From positions 1 to 23,003 of the forward strand of contig CAJKNC010000013.1 of the NCBI GenBank assembly GCA_905201175.1: 23,003 nucleotides of DNA, read 5' to 3'. The stretch is from an uncultured Succinatimonas sp. Its GTDB lineage: Bacteria; Pseudomonadota; Gammaproteobacteria; Enterobacterales; Succinivibrionaceae. Of the stretch, positions 16,795 to 23,003 are shown in pieces. Both the position numbers and the translations under genes were made by a program. The notes under the pieces were generated by a model. It worked only from the letters and a program-made list of their open reading frames with translations. It was not told where the DNA came from and did not search any database. Every line of letters starts with the position of its first letter. The first letter of the stretch is position 1.

Positions 16795-18031
16795 ATTTCA
16801 AAATCTAAAAATTGCCTTGCGTTTTTTACGCTCTAAACGCTATGGAGCTTTAGCAAGATTCATGTCTATAGCATCTACCACGGGAATAGCTGCCGGAGTA
16901 TGTGCTTTAATTATTGGCATTTCCGCCATGAATGGCTTTGAATATGAATTACACAATAGAGTTCTTTCGTTAATTCCTGCTGCAACTCTAAACGCTCAGG
17001 AAAACGAATTTAATCATCTCGAAGAGGACTTACAAGTGCTATTGCAAACTCCTGGTATCGTTGCTGCCGCCCCTACAGTAACTTTAGAAGGAGTTTTTTC
17101 TAAAAATCAAAGTTTTGCCCCTTCTGCTATTATAGGTATTGATCCTAAGCTTGAAAAAAGCGTAATTGACTTAGAGCGCTTTATGAGCTGCTCGGTTGAT
17201 AAGCTTAATGTAAATGATGATACTTTTCCAATTATCATCGGCAACGGCATATTAAAAAAATTGCATCTCCAAATTGGAGATTTAGTAGATCTAATCACTA
17301 TTGATAAAAGCTCAAATGAAAACCCTTTAAGCAAACCTTCTAATGCTACCTTCAAAATTGTAGGCGTAATAAAAACAGGAGGACAAATTGACTCCACTTT
17401 AGCTTTTACGCATATAGATAAAGCTGTTTCCTTAGCATCATTAAAAGCACCTAATAGTATTCACATTAAAACGAAGAATATGATGAACGTGGCAGAAACT
17501 TTAAAAATAGCTTTGCCTAAATTAAAAGACTTTGTAACCGTAAGCACGTGGATGGCAAGTCAAGGAAAACTCTATAACGATATTCAGCTTATTCGTAATA
17601 TAATGTATTTAGCTATGATCTTAGTGATGGCTGTAGCTTGCTTTAATATTATATCTAACTTAATAATGTCAGTAAGTGAAAAGAGCCGCGAAATTGCTAT
17701 TTTGCTTACTATGGGCATGACTAGAGGACAGATTATAAAAATATTTACGCTCATGGGTGTACTTTCTGCATTAAAAGGCACCATTATAGGATTATTATTA
17801 GGATGTCCTTTAGCTATTTTCATTACCCCCATTACCAGTAATTTTGAAAAATACTTTGGTTTTGAGCTTTTAAACGAAAATATATATTTTATTAATTTTA
17901 TTCCATCACATTTGTCTTTTGTAGATGTGCTTTTAATTACCTGTTGTTCTTTGGTAATGAGTCTTTTAGCTGCCCTTTATCCAGCTTACAAAGCCTCGCG
18001 TATTGATCCGGCTTCTGAGCTAAGTTTATAG
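16787..18031 (+). CDS. lolE: Lipoprotein-releasing ABC transporter permease LolE
   Basis: LolE is the second permease of LolCDE and binds the lipoprotein substrate. The 414-residue protein has the same layout as LolC: an N-terminal helix (about 27-46) followed by S-A-M-N-G-F-E-Y-E-L, a periplasmic domain, and three C-terminal helices. Diagnostic LolE blocks include G-G-Q-I-D (198-202), I-R-N-I-M-Y-L-A-M-I-L-V (269-280), and N-I-Y-F-I-N-F-I-P-S (365-374). It lacks the LolC hook. Having both LolC and LolE, rather than a LolF homodimer, is typical of many gammaproteobacteria. The ATG overlaps the end of lolD, which suggests coupled translation. Confidence 0.95.
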   Translation: MFKFQNLKIALRFLRSKRYGALARFMSIASTTGIAAGVCALIIGISAMNGFEYELHNRVLSLIPAATLNAQENEFNHLEEDLQVLLQTPGIVAAAPTVTLEGVFSKNQSFAPSAIIGIDPKLEKSVIDLERFMSCSVDKLNVNDDTFPIIIGNGILKKLHLQIGDLVDLITIDKSSNENPLSKPSNATFKIVGVIKTGGQIDSTLAFTHIDKAVSLASLKAPNSIHIKTKNMMNVAETLKIALPKLKDFVTVSTWMASQGKLYNDIQLIRNIMYLAMILVMAVACFNIISNLIMSVSEKSREIAILLTMGMTRGQIIKIFTLMGVLSALKGTIIGLLLGCPLAIFITPITSNFEKYFGFELLNENIYFINFIPSHLSFVDVLLITCCSLVMSLLAALYPAYKASRIDPASELSL

Positions 18032-18039
18032 AGGCTCTA

Positions 18040-18104
18040 AATAAAGAAATTTCTCATGATAAGTTAATTAAAACTTATTCAATTTAAAACTAAATTTCTT
18101 TATT
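18040..18104. repeat. 13-bp inverted repeat with a nested hairpin, after lolE
   Basis: AATAAAGAAATTT (18040-18052) recurs as its exact reverse complement at 18092-18104. The 39-base interior contains a second hairpin, ATAAGTT-AATTAA-AACTTAT (18059-18078). The structure begins 9 bases after the lolE stop. It has almost no G or C and no U-tract, so it is not a classic terminator; it might slow mRNA decay or form an operator. Confidence 0.6.
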
Positions 18105-18163
18105 ATGGATAATAAAGCTTAAAAAGCTTCCTTCTGTAATAAAAAGCAATATAAGGAATATAT

Positions 18164-18718
18164 ATGAAAAAAGCTCTTGTTATTTACGCAAATGGTTCCG
18201 AAGATATGGAAGTAACAGCCATAACCGACGTTCTCTCTCGCGGTAATGTAGCTGTTACAAAAGCTGCTGTAGCTGATAGCGGCTGCACTGTATCATTAGC
18301 CCATGGAACTACTGTAATCTGCGATAAAAACATTTTAGACTGCAAAGATGATTATGACGTCATTGCTATTCCAGGAGGATTGACTGGCGCTACAAATTGT
18401 CGAGATTGCGATCTTCTAATCTCCATGCTAAAAAAACAAAAACAGGAAAAACGCCTTATTGCAGCTATTTGCGCTGCTCCTGGATTTGTATTAGCTCACC
18501 ACGGTCTCATTATTGATGAAAAAGCAACTGGCTATCCTGGATGTGCTGACAACATAAAAAACTATACTAATAAAGGAGTAGAAATCTCTGATGATCACTT
18601 GATTATCACAGGAAAAGGTCCTGCTTTTGCTATAGATTTTGCTTTAGCAATTCTCAAAGAATTACAAGGAGAAGAATGCATGCAACAAGTTGCTAAAGGC
18701 ATGCTTTTAATTGAATAA
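18164..18718 (+). CDS. yajL: YajL/DJ-1 family protein (ThiJ/PfpI fold)
   Basis: YajL belongs to the DJ-1 superfamily, cytosolic proteins with a reactive cysteine at a nucleophile elbow. They are reported as oxidative-stress protective chaperones and as protein deglycases or glyoxalases, though the true activity is debated. The 184-residue protein shows the catalytic C103 in A-A-I-C-A-A-P, the acid E13 in G-S-E-D-M-E, and the loop V-I-A-I-P-G-G (65-72). The sequence T-G-K-G-P-A-F-A-I-D-F near the C-terminus matches E. coli YajL (T-S-Q-G-P-G-T-A-I-D-F). The ATG has AAGGA 6 bases upstream. It converges on thiI, its usual neighbour in E. coli. Confidence 0.92.
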   Translation: MKKALVIYANGSEDMEVTAITDVLSRGNVAVTKAAVADSGCTVSLAHGTTVICDKNILDCKDDYDVIAIPGGLTGATNCRDCDLLISMLKKQKQEKRLIAAICAAPGFVLAHHGLIIDEKATGYPGCADNIKNYTNKGVEISDDHLIITGKGPAFAIDFALAILKELQGEECMQQVAKGMLLIE

Positions 18719-18734
18719 TAAATCCAGAAAAAAT

Positions 18735-18765
18735 TAAGGCCAGCTTTAAGCTGGCCTTATTTTAA
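18735..18765. terminator. Bidirectional terminator between yajL and thiI
   Basis: AAGGCCAGC and GCTGGCCTT close a TTTAA loop (18736-18758). On the plus strand the stem is followed by ATTTTAAA. On the minus strand it is followed by AATTTTTTC. It therefore serves both convergent genes; the minus-strand T-run is the better one. Confidence 0.92.
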
Positions 18766-20234
18766 ACTTTAGGACGATAAACTCTAACGTTATGATAGCC
18801 CATTTCTTTAAGCTGACGGGCCTGCATTAAACTCATCACCCCTTGATCGCAATATAAAGCATAAGTCTTATGCATATCTAAAGTACCAAAATCAGTTTTA
18901 GTACGATAAAAAGGCATTACCTTTACTTCATGATTATCAATATTTAATGGTGATTTCTCCACATCGTCCGGAGCACGCACATCAATAACAACTTCTCCAG
19001 CTCTTAAAGAATCTACCACTTCAACTTCAGTCTTAAGACGATTAGTATCCTCGGGAATATCTTGGATATTTATAACTACCGCGCTGTCTACTGCCTGTTG
19101 CACTAAAGCTTCAACATCCATCTTAGCCTCTTCCTCTAAAACAAATTCTTTTTCAGGACAGACATTAGGATGATCAGAGATTACTCCACAATATTCGGGC
19201 ATATTCTCAGCAAAACCAATAGTACCAATCTCTCGGGACTCGTCGACGATTTCCTGCTTATCGGAAGTAATCAATGGACGCATAAGCAAAACATCGCAAA
19301 CGTCATCAATATGAGTTAAATTTCTTAGGGTCTGGGAAGAAACCTGACCTAAGCTTTCACCTGTAACTAAAGCTTCACATTTAAACTTTTTTGCCAAAAT
19401 AGAACCAACACGCATCATCATACGCTTTAAAATTACGCCACGTACGCCATGATGGGTTTTTTCTAAAATTTGACCAATAGTATCTTCAAAAGGCACGGTA
19501 ATAAAACGCACATGATGAGAACTTGCAAAGCGATCCCAAATAAAATAGCTTTCTTGCTTTACTCCTAATTCATGAGCTGTTCCACCCATATTGAAGAACA
19601 AGTAATTTACTTTACATCCACGGTGGATAACTTTATAAGTCGAAACACCACTGTCAAAACCACCGGAAATTAAAGATAATACTGCGCCCTGAGAACCTAC
19701 TGGATAACCTCCTAAACCATAAATACGTTCCCCAGAAATATAGGCTCGATCATGCTCAATCTCAATATGAATCGTAACCTCAGGATTATCCAAACATACT
19801 CCCTTATTTGGGAAAGCAGCTTTAAATTTTCCGCCAATTATACGTTCTGCCTGCTGAGAATTAAAATTATGATTACCGCGACGTTTAATTCTAACTGCAA
19901 AAGTATGGCCTATAATCTCTTGACCGCAAATAGGGCTTACAGTCTCAAAAAGATTATCTAAAGAAGTAAAAACAAACTCCCTAACTTCCATAAAAGAATG
20001 AATGCCAGGAATACGTTTTAATTCTTTAATCGCAAGCTCTCTTATAACATTCTCATCTTGTCCTTCAGTCGGAAATGTAACAAGAATTTTATCCCACTCG
20101 CAAATAGCACTAACTTGCAAATTATGATGTGCAGCAACGTTGCCAATGTTTTGCCTTACAAGTTTAATTAAACGAGTACGAACTGGTTTGCTCTTAATAG
20201 AGATCTCAGGGAAAAGGCGAACAATAAATTTCAT
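18762..20234 (-). CDS. thiI: tRNA 4-thiouridine synthase / thiazole sulfur carrier ThiI
   Basis: ThiI makes 4-thiouridine at position 8 of tRNA and, through its rhodanese domain, helps pass sulfur to the thiamine thiazole. The 490-residue protein has an N-terminal ferredoxin-like region and a THUMP domain (about 60-165) with V-R-I-K-R-R-G-N-H. It then has the ATP pyrophosphatase P-loop S-G-G-F-D-S-G (190-196), C349 in M-P-E-Y-C-G-V-I-S, and a C-terminal rhodanese domain with C462 in Y-C-D-Q-G-V-M-S. Both cysteines match the E. coli pair C344 and C456, so the long, fully active form is present. The M-K-F-I-V-R-L-F-P-E start matches the family, although no ribosome-binding site is visible before the ATG. 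Confidence 0.97.
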   Translation of the reverse strand: MKFIVRLFPEISIKSKPVRTRLIKLVRQNIGNVAAHHNLQVSAICEWDKILVTFPTEGQDENVIRELAIKELKRIPGIHSFMEVREFVFTSLDNLFETVSPICGQEIIGHTFAVRIKRRGNHNFNSQQAERIIGGKFKAAFPNKGVCLDNPEVTIHIEIEHDRAYISGERIYGLGGYPVGSQGAVLSLISGGFDSGVSTYKVIHRGCKVNYLFFNMGGTAHELGVKQESYFIWDRFASSHHVRFITVPFEDTIGQILEKTHHGVRGVILKRMMMRVGSILAKKFKCEALVTGESLGQVSSQTLRNLTHIDDVCDVLLMRPLITSDKQEIVDESREIGTIGFAENMPEYCGVISDHPNVCPEKEFVLEEEAKMDVEALVQQAVDSAVVINIQDIPEDTNRLKTEVEVVDSLRAGEVVIDVRAPDDVEKSPLNIDNHEVKVMPFYRTKTDFGTLDMHKTYALYCDQGVMSLMQARQLKEMGYHNVRVYRPKV

Positions 20235-20252
20235 ATATAATAATCAGGAAAT

Positions 20253-20279
20253 AGCGAACAGATCTGAAATCTGTCCGCT
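20253..20279 (-). promoter_or_regulatory. Hairpin between slyD and thiI
   Basis: On the minus strand AGCGGACAGAT pairs with ATCTGTTCGCT around a 5-base loop, giving an 11-bp stem with one G-U pair. It is followed by ATTTCCTG, not a T-run, so it is at best a weak terminator. It sits 19 bases before thiI, which lacks a ribosome-binding site, so it may affect thiI expression. Confidence 0.45.
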
Positions 20280-20301
20280 TATGAACTTAAGATTTTTAAT
20301 G

Positions 20302-20961
20302 TTAATGGTGATGGCAGCAGCGATGTTCCTCTTCACCATCGTGGTGATGGCAGCAGCGATGTTCCTCTTCACCATCGTGGTGATGGCAGCAGTGATGCTC
20401 CTCTCCATCATCGTGGTGATGGCAGCAATGATGCTCCTCTCCATCATCGTGGTGATGGCAGCAACAGCCATGTTCATGGCTATCACTTGGACACTTGCCT
20501 CCATGGTGAACATGTCCATGAGCTATTTCCTCTTCAGTAGCTTCGCGAACATCTTCAACAACAATCAGAAAGTTTAAAATTTTTCCTGCTAAAGGATGGT
20601 TGCCATCTACGATAACTTTATCGCCTTTGATCTCTTTAACAACCACAGCCATAGGTCCATGATTAGAATCAGCCTCAAAAACATTGCCTACCTGAACATC
20701 AAAATCTCCAAATAAACTACGATCAATAGTCTGAATCATAGCCTCATTGATTTCACCGTAAGCATCCTTAGGATTTAAGGTAATGGCAAATTCATCGCCT
20801 TTCTCATGACCATCTAAAGCTAATTCTAAGCCTCTGACTAAATAACCATGACCAATTAAAGCTTCTACAGGCTCTCCAGGCTGAGTCCTGCCTACAACCT
20901 TTCCATCAGTTTCAGTTACGGTATAACTAATAGTAGCTACTGTATTACGAGAAATTTTCAT
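20302..20961 (-). CDS. slyD: FKBP-type peptidyl-prolyl isomerase SlyD with metal-binding tail
   Basis: SlyD is a cytosolic prolyl isomerase and chaperone that also supplies nickel for hydrogenase maturation. Residues 1-145 form the FKBP domain with the inserted chaperone flap: G-H-G-Y-L-V-R-G-L-E near 37-46, D-A-Y-G-E at 66-70, and V-D-G-N-H-P-L-A-G-K near 118-127. The tail (148-219) holds 27 His and 12 Cys among 72 residues. Most of it is a 12-residue repeat, two units of HHHDDGEEHHCC then two of HHHDGEEEHRCC, closing with HHH. The tail is rich in metal ligands, as in E. coli SlyD, but is unusually regular. ATG with AAGGAA upstream. Confidence 0.95.
   Translation of the reverse strand: MKISRNTVATISYTVTETDGKVVGRTQPGEPVEALIGHGYLVRGLELALDGHEKGDEFAITLNPKDAYGEINEAMIQTIDRSLFGDFDVQVGNVFEADSNHGPMAVVVKEIKGDKVIVDGNHPLAGKILNFLIVVEDVREATEEEIAHGHVHHGGKCPSDSHEHGCCCHHHDDGEEHHCCHHHDDGEEHHCCHHHDGEEEHRCCHHHDGEEEHRCCHHH
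20306..20465. repeat. 36-bp tandem repeat inside slyD, about 4.4 copies
   Basis: Units start at 20306, 20342, 20378 and 20414, with a partial fifth from 20450. The first two units are identical (plus strand begins TGGTGATGGCAGCAGCGATG). The next two differ from them at a few bases and from each other at one. The period equals 12 codons, so copy-number change keeps the slyD frame and lengthens or shortens the His/Cys tail. Confidence 0.93.
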
Positions 20962-20994
20962 AATGTTTCCTTTATGTAAACATACCTTTCAAAG

Positions 20995-21585
20995 CTATAA
21001 AGTATGATTTACTTTTATATTTTCTGCAGTTTGTGTAAAAATTGGAGCAAAGCCTGATGGAGCCGGCTGCCCTTGCAGAGTTTCATAATCATGCCCTACA
21101 AGCTTAGCTTTATTAGTACTTAAAGTACTTAAACAATCTGCGGCAATTTTACCGTGCTCATCATAAGCCTTAAATTCATCATTCATTACCAAAATTAAGG
21201 CACAATGTTGCGTATTTTTAGATTTAAGCTCTAAAGAATAACCATCGTCTGCAAGATCAACAGATATCAGAAATTTTTCAGAAATATTTTTCGAAAAATT
21301 TATATCACACCCCTCAAACCCCTGATTTAGAATTCCGCAAGAAGATAAATAAGATGACGCATTTTGAAGCTCAAAAATCACCTCTGCTAAAGAATCAGTC
21401 TTATTTTTTACTTGAATATTCTCACTTTTTGCAAGACCATCGCCATCTATATCTGAATTTATACTACCATTGGGTTCTGCAAGAAGCAAAACGCCATAAA
21501 GAAGCATGCATACAGCAATAATTAAAAGACAGATCAGACGAAATATTGATATACGGCCATTTGGATTATAGATGGGATGAAACAT
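20995..21585 (-). CDS. Unrecognised single-pass membrane protein with four extracytoplasmic cysteines
   Basis: I do not recognise this 196-residue protein. It has a short basic N-terminus, one membrane helix (about 12-35), and an outside domain. Residues 45-50 read D-I-D-G-D-G, like a calcium-binding DxDxDG loop. Four cysteines lie outside the membrane (C83, C93, C128, C151), suited to two disulfides. The segment 115-151 recalls the C-terminal disulfide region of type IV pilins of the PilE group, but there is no prepilin cleavage motif, so this is only a weak resemblance. I chose the ATG at 21585 over a TTG at 21591 because GAGG stands 8 bases before it. It lies 19 bases after the acyltransferase and 33 bases before slyD. 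Confidence 0.8.
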   Translation of the reverse strand: MFHPIYNPNGRISIFRLICLLIIAVCMLLYGVLLLAEPNGSINSDIDGDGLAKSENIQVKNKTDSLAEVIFELQNASSYLSSCGILNQGFEGCDINFSKNISEKFLISVDLADDGYSLELKSKNTQHCALILVMNDEFKAYDEHGKIAADCLSTLSTNKAKLVGHDYETLQGQPAPSGFAPIFTQTAENIKVNHTL

Positions 21586-21604
21586 ATACAAAACCTCGAA
21601 TATT

Positions 21605-22768
21605 CTATTTTACACTATTTAACTTATTGAAATAGGGTTTTGCATACATAGCACAGACACGCTCACGCAAATGCTCTGGATAAGACTGCAACCTCTGCTC
21701 AAACTTCTTCTTATCTTCAGGGCTTATATTATCAGTGAGTCCAGCTGAAAGCAAAGCACTAGGATACATTTCATAGTTATTATAAATAAAATTATCAATA
21801 AGCTCGCACAATTCTTCAGCTGTTTCAAAACCGGATACTATTGGTTCGCCGCAAACCAATTTTACTCTGCCCTTATAATCACGAATACCGCGAATAATAG
21901 TTTCAATATCCTCATACTTATCCTTAGTATAAGCTCCATTATTCTTCTCTCTGATATCTAACTCCCTGGCCTTAGCCAAGTCATTTGGATCAAATTCATA
22001 AGTAATGGCAACAGGGACAATCTTTAGACTCTTCATGTAATCAGAAAAAGGCATTTTTAACTGTCTTCCATAAAGACCTAACATCTTCATAACTGCACTT
22101 TCAGCTTTATCATCGCCATCTTTAGCTCGACCTTCACGTTCAGCGATCCAAACTGAATGGCCTTCCTGAACAGATAAACCTATATAAGCAGAAAGATGAT
22201 TTAAAGCCTTAAGCTTATCTCGCGGAGATATAACCGATCTTTTAACAATAAAACTCTTATTTAAACGCATAAGAGAAGTTGCTGCAGGTAATCTTAAAAG
22301 ATTATCTCCTATAGCTATACGGACTGTCTCTAAATTACGACGATAAAGGGCAATATCAATAAAAGCCGGATCTAATGCAATATCTCTATGATTTGAGACA
22401 AATAAATATCCTTCCTTTGGATCAAGCTTATCAAAACCTACAAGTTCTAAGCCATCTGTTGTAGTAGCAATAAGATGGTTCATGTACTCTGCTACTTGGT
22501 TCTGAAATTGTTCCACAGTTTTAAATTTAGATACTTTATTTTTTAAAACTGCTTTTACTATGGGCTTTAAAATAAAAGCCAAATGCTTAGATAGCAAGGG
22601 ATAACGAAACTTTAAAATGTTATCAACTACAATATCGTCCTTAGCTATTTTATTAAGCTCTGACTGTACTTCTGCATCAGTACAAGGACGAATATCATCA
22701 AATAAAGGATCGGCACTAGTAAGAGTGTGCTCTTTCTGATTTTTTTCTACTTGCATAACCAAAATCAT
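21605..22768 (-). CDS. PlsC-like 1-acylglycerol-3-phosphate acyltransferase family protein
   Basis: This protein belongs to the glycerophospholipid acyltransferase superfamily (PlsC/LPLAT), which moves fatty acyl chains onto lysophosphatidate or related acceptors at the inner membrane. Of 387 residues, the catalytic block is F-V-S-N-H-R-D-I-A-L-D (123-133) with H127. Here five residues, not the usual four, separate the histidine from D133. A second block, W-I-A-E-R-E-G-R-A-K-D-G-D (207-219), replaces the F-P-E-G-T-R motif of classical PlsC. A charged N-terminal 100 residues and a C-terminal extension make it longer than PlsC (about 245). No clear membrane helix is seen. The exact substrate is unknown. 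No ribosome-binding site precedes the ATG at 22768 or an in-frame ATG at 22756. Confidence 0.85.
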   Translation of the reverse strand: MILVMQVEKNQKEHTLTSADPLFDDIRPCTDAEVQSELNKIAKDDIVVDNILKFRYPLLSKHLAFILKPIVKAVLKNKVSKFKTVEQFQNQVAEYMNHLIATTTDGLELVGFDKLDPKEGYLFVSNHRDIALDPAFIDIALYRRNLETVRIAIGDNLLRLPAATSLMRLNKSFIVKRSVISPRDKLKALNHLSAYIGLSVQEGHSVWIAEREGRAKDGDDKAESAVMKMLGLYGRQLKMPFSDYMKSLKIVPVAITYEFDPNDLAKARELDIREKNNGAYTKDKYEDIETIIRGIRDYKGRVKLVCGEPIVSGFETAEELCELIDNFIYNNYEMYPSALLSAGLTDNISPEDKKKFEQRLQSYPEHLRERVCAMYAKPYFNKLNSVK

Positions 22769-23003
22769 CTAAAAGAAAAATTTGCTTATTGTACCAAAAT
22801 TATGTGAGCAAAAAGTCTACCTATAACGTAAAACGCATAAAAGCTCAAAATAAAAGAAGTTTTATCCCATAGCTTATTAAAATATTCCCAATAATATGTA
22901 TAAGTCAAAATATAAAAAAATTTATCTTAAGATTTTAATAACCTTAAAAATAATCATAGAAGAAATCACTTTATCCATGTATCCCTTCAGGAGATAGCTC
23001 ATA
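22769..23003. other. AT-rich intergenic region at the right edge
   Basis: No gene is supported here. The minus-strand promoter above lies at its left end. At the far right, AGGAG (22991-22995) is followed by ATAGCTCATA and the window ends. If the next bases are TG, an ATG would sit 7 bases after the ribosome-binding site. A plus-strand gene therefore probably starts at or just past the edge. Confidence 0.5.
22788..22796 (-). promoter_or_regulatory. Extended -10 promoter of the acyltransferase gene
   Basis: TGGTACAAT on the minus strand is an extended -10 element (TACAAT, five of six). The predicted start near 22781 gives a very short leader (about 13 bases to the ATG at 22768, about 25 to the ATG at 22756). 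No good -35 is seen. Transcripts could run on through the membrane protein and slyD. Confidence 0.55.

Noticed and set aside
20306..20465. CRISPR-like array of 36-bp units
   Set aside because: Units are directly adjacent with no spacers and are an in-frame part of slyD.
20244..20577. Long repeat-rich ORFs in other frames over the slyD tail (145 aa on plus, 91 aa on minus)
   Set aside because: They exist only because the 36-bp repeat has open alternate frames; slyD in the third frame has clear FKBP homology and a good start.
22803..22871. 22-codon basic ORF (GTG start) at the right edge
   Set aside because: No ribosome-binding site, lies next to the acyltransferase promoter on the other strand, and is too short to judge.
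22896..22997. 33-codon ORF rich in Lys, Ile and Tyr
   Set aside because: Composition is what AT-rich random DNA gives; no ribosome-binding site.

Overview
This window is an ordinary chromosomal housekeeping region of a low-GC gammaproteobacterium. A full LolCDE set, a two-cysteine ThiI with a rhodanese domain, YajL, YajQ, AmpG, SlyD and a Vibrio-like six-subunit Na+-NQR all point to that class. AT-rich intergenic DNA and the absence of cytochrome genes in the window would fit Succinivibrionaceae or a related host-associated facultative or strict anaerobe, but that placement is inference. I saw no mobile element, CRISPR array, rRNA or tRNA, and no clearly novel multi-gene system.

Layout. (1) 1-6080, minus strand: a complete nqrABCDEF operon for the Na+-pumping NADH:quinone oxidoreductase. 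It has a strong terminator after nqrF, an extended -10 promoter upstream of nqrA, a perfect 7-4-7 inverted repeat near -60, and a possible 29-residue leader ORF overlapping the nqrA start. (2) 6287-14760, minus strand: pheS-pheT-xseB-ispA-dxs in tight tandem from a good promoter at 14732-14760, then yajQ-ampG after a 152-base gap. (3) 14837-18031, plus strand: lolC-lolD-lolE, the lipoprotein-release ABC transporter, divergent from pheST. (4) 18164-18718, plus strand: yajL, convergent with thiI across a bidirectional terminator. (5) 18762-22796, minus strand: an acyltransferase gene, an unrecognised single-pass membrane protein, slyD with a repeat-built His/Cys tail, and thiI. The right edge (22769-23003) is non-coding and ends in a ribosome-binding site that probably serves a plus-strand gene just outside.

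How the genes relate. NQR couples NADH oxidation to sodium export. dxs makes DXP, used for isoprenoids (with ispA) and for the thiamine thiazole, for which ThiI helps mobilise sulfur. LolCDE, AmpG and the acyltransferase serve the cell envelope. Several genes here (thiI, yajL, yajQ, ampG, dxs, ispA, xseB) are also neighbours in one part of the E. coli chromosome, so this looks like a reshuffled version of that ancestral cluster with pheST and lolCDE inserted. The more interesting leads are small: leader ORFs overlapping the first gene of two operons, the inverted repeat at the nqr promoter, a 13-bp inverted repeat after lolE, the tandem-repeat SlyD tail, and the absence of apbE/nqrM behind nqrF.
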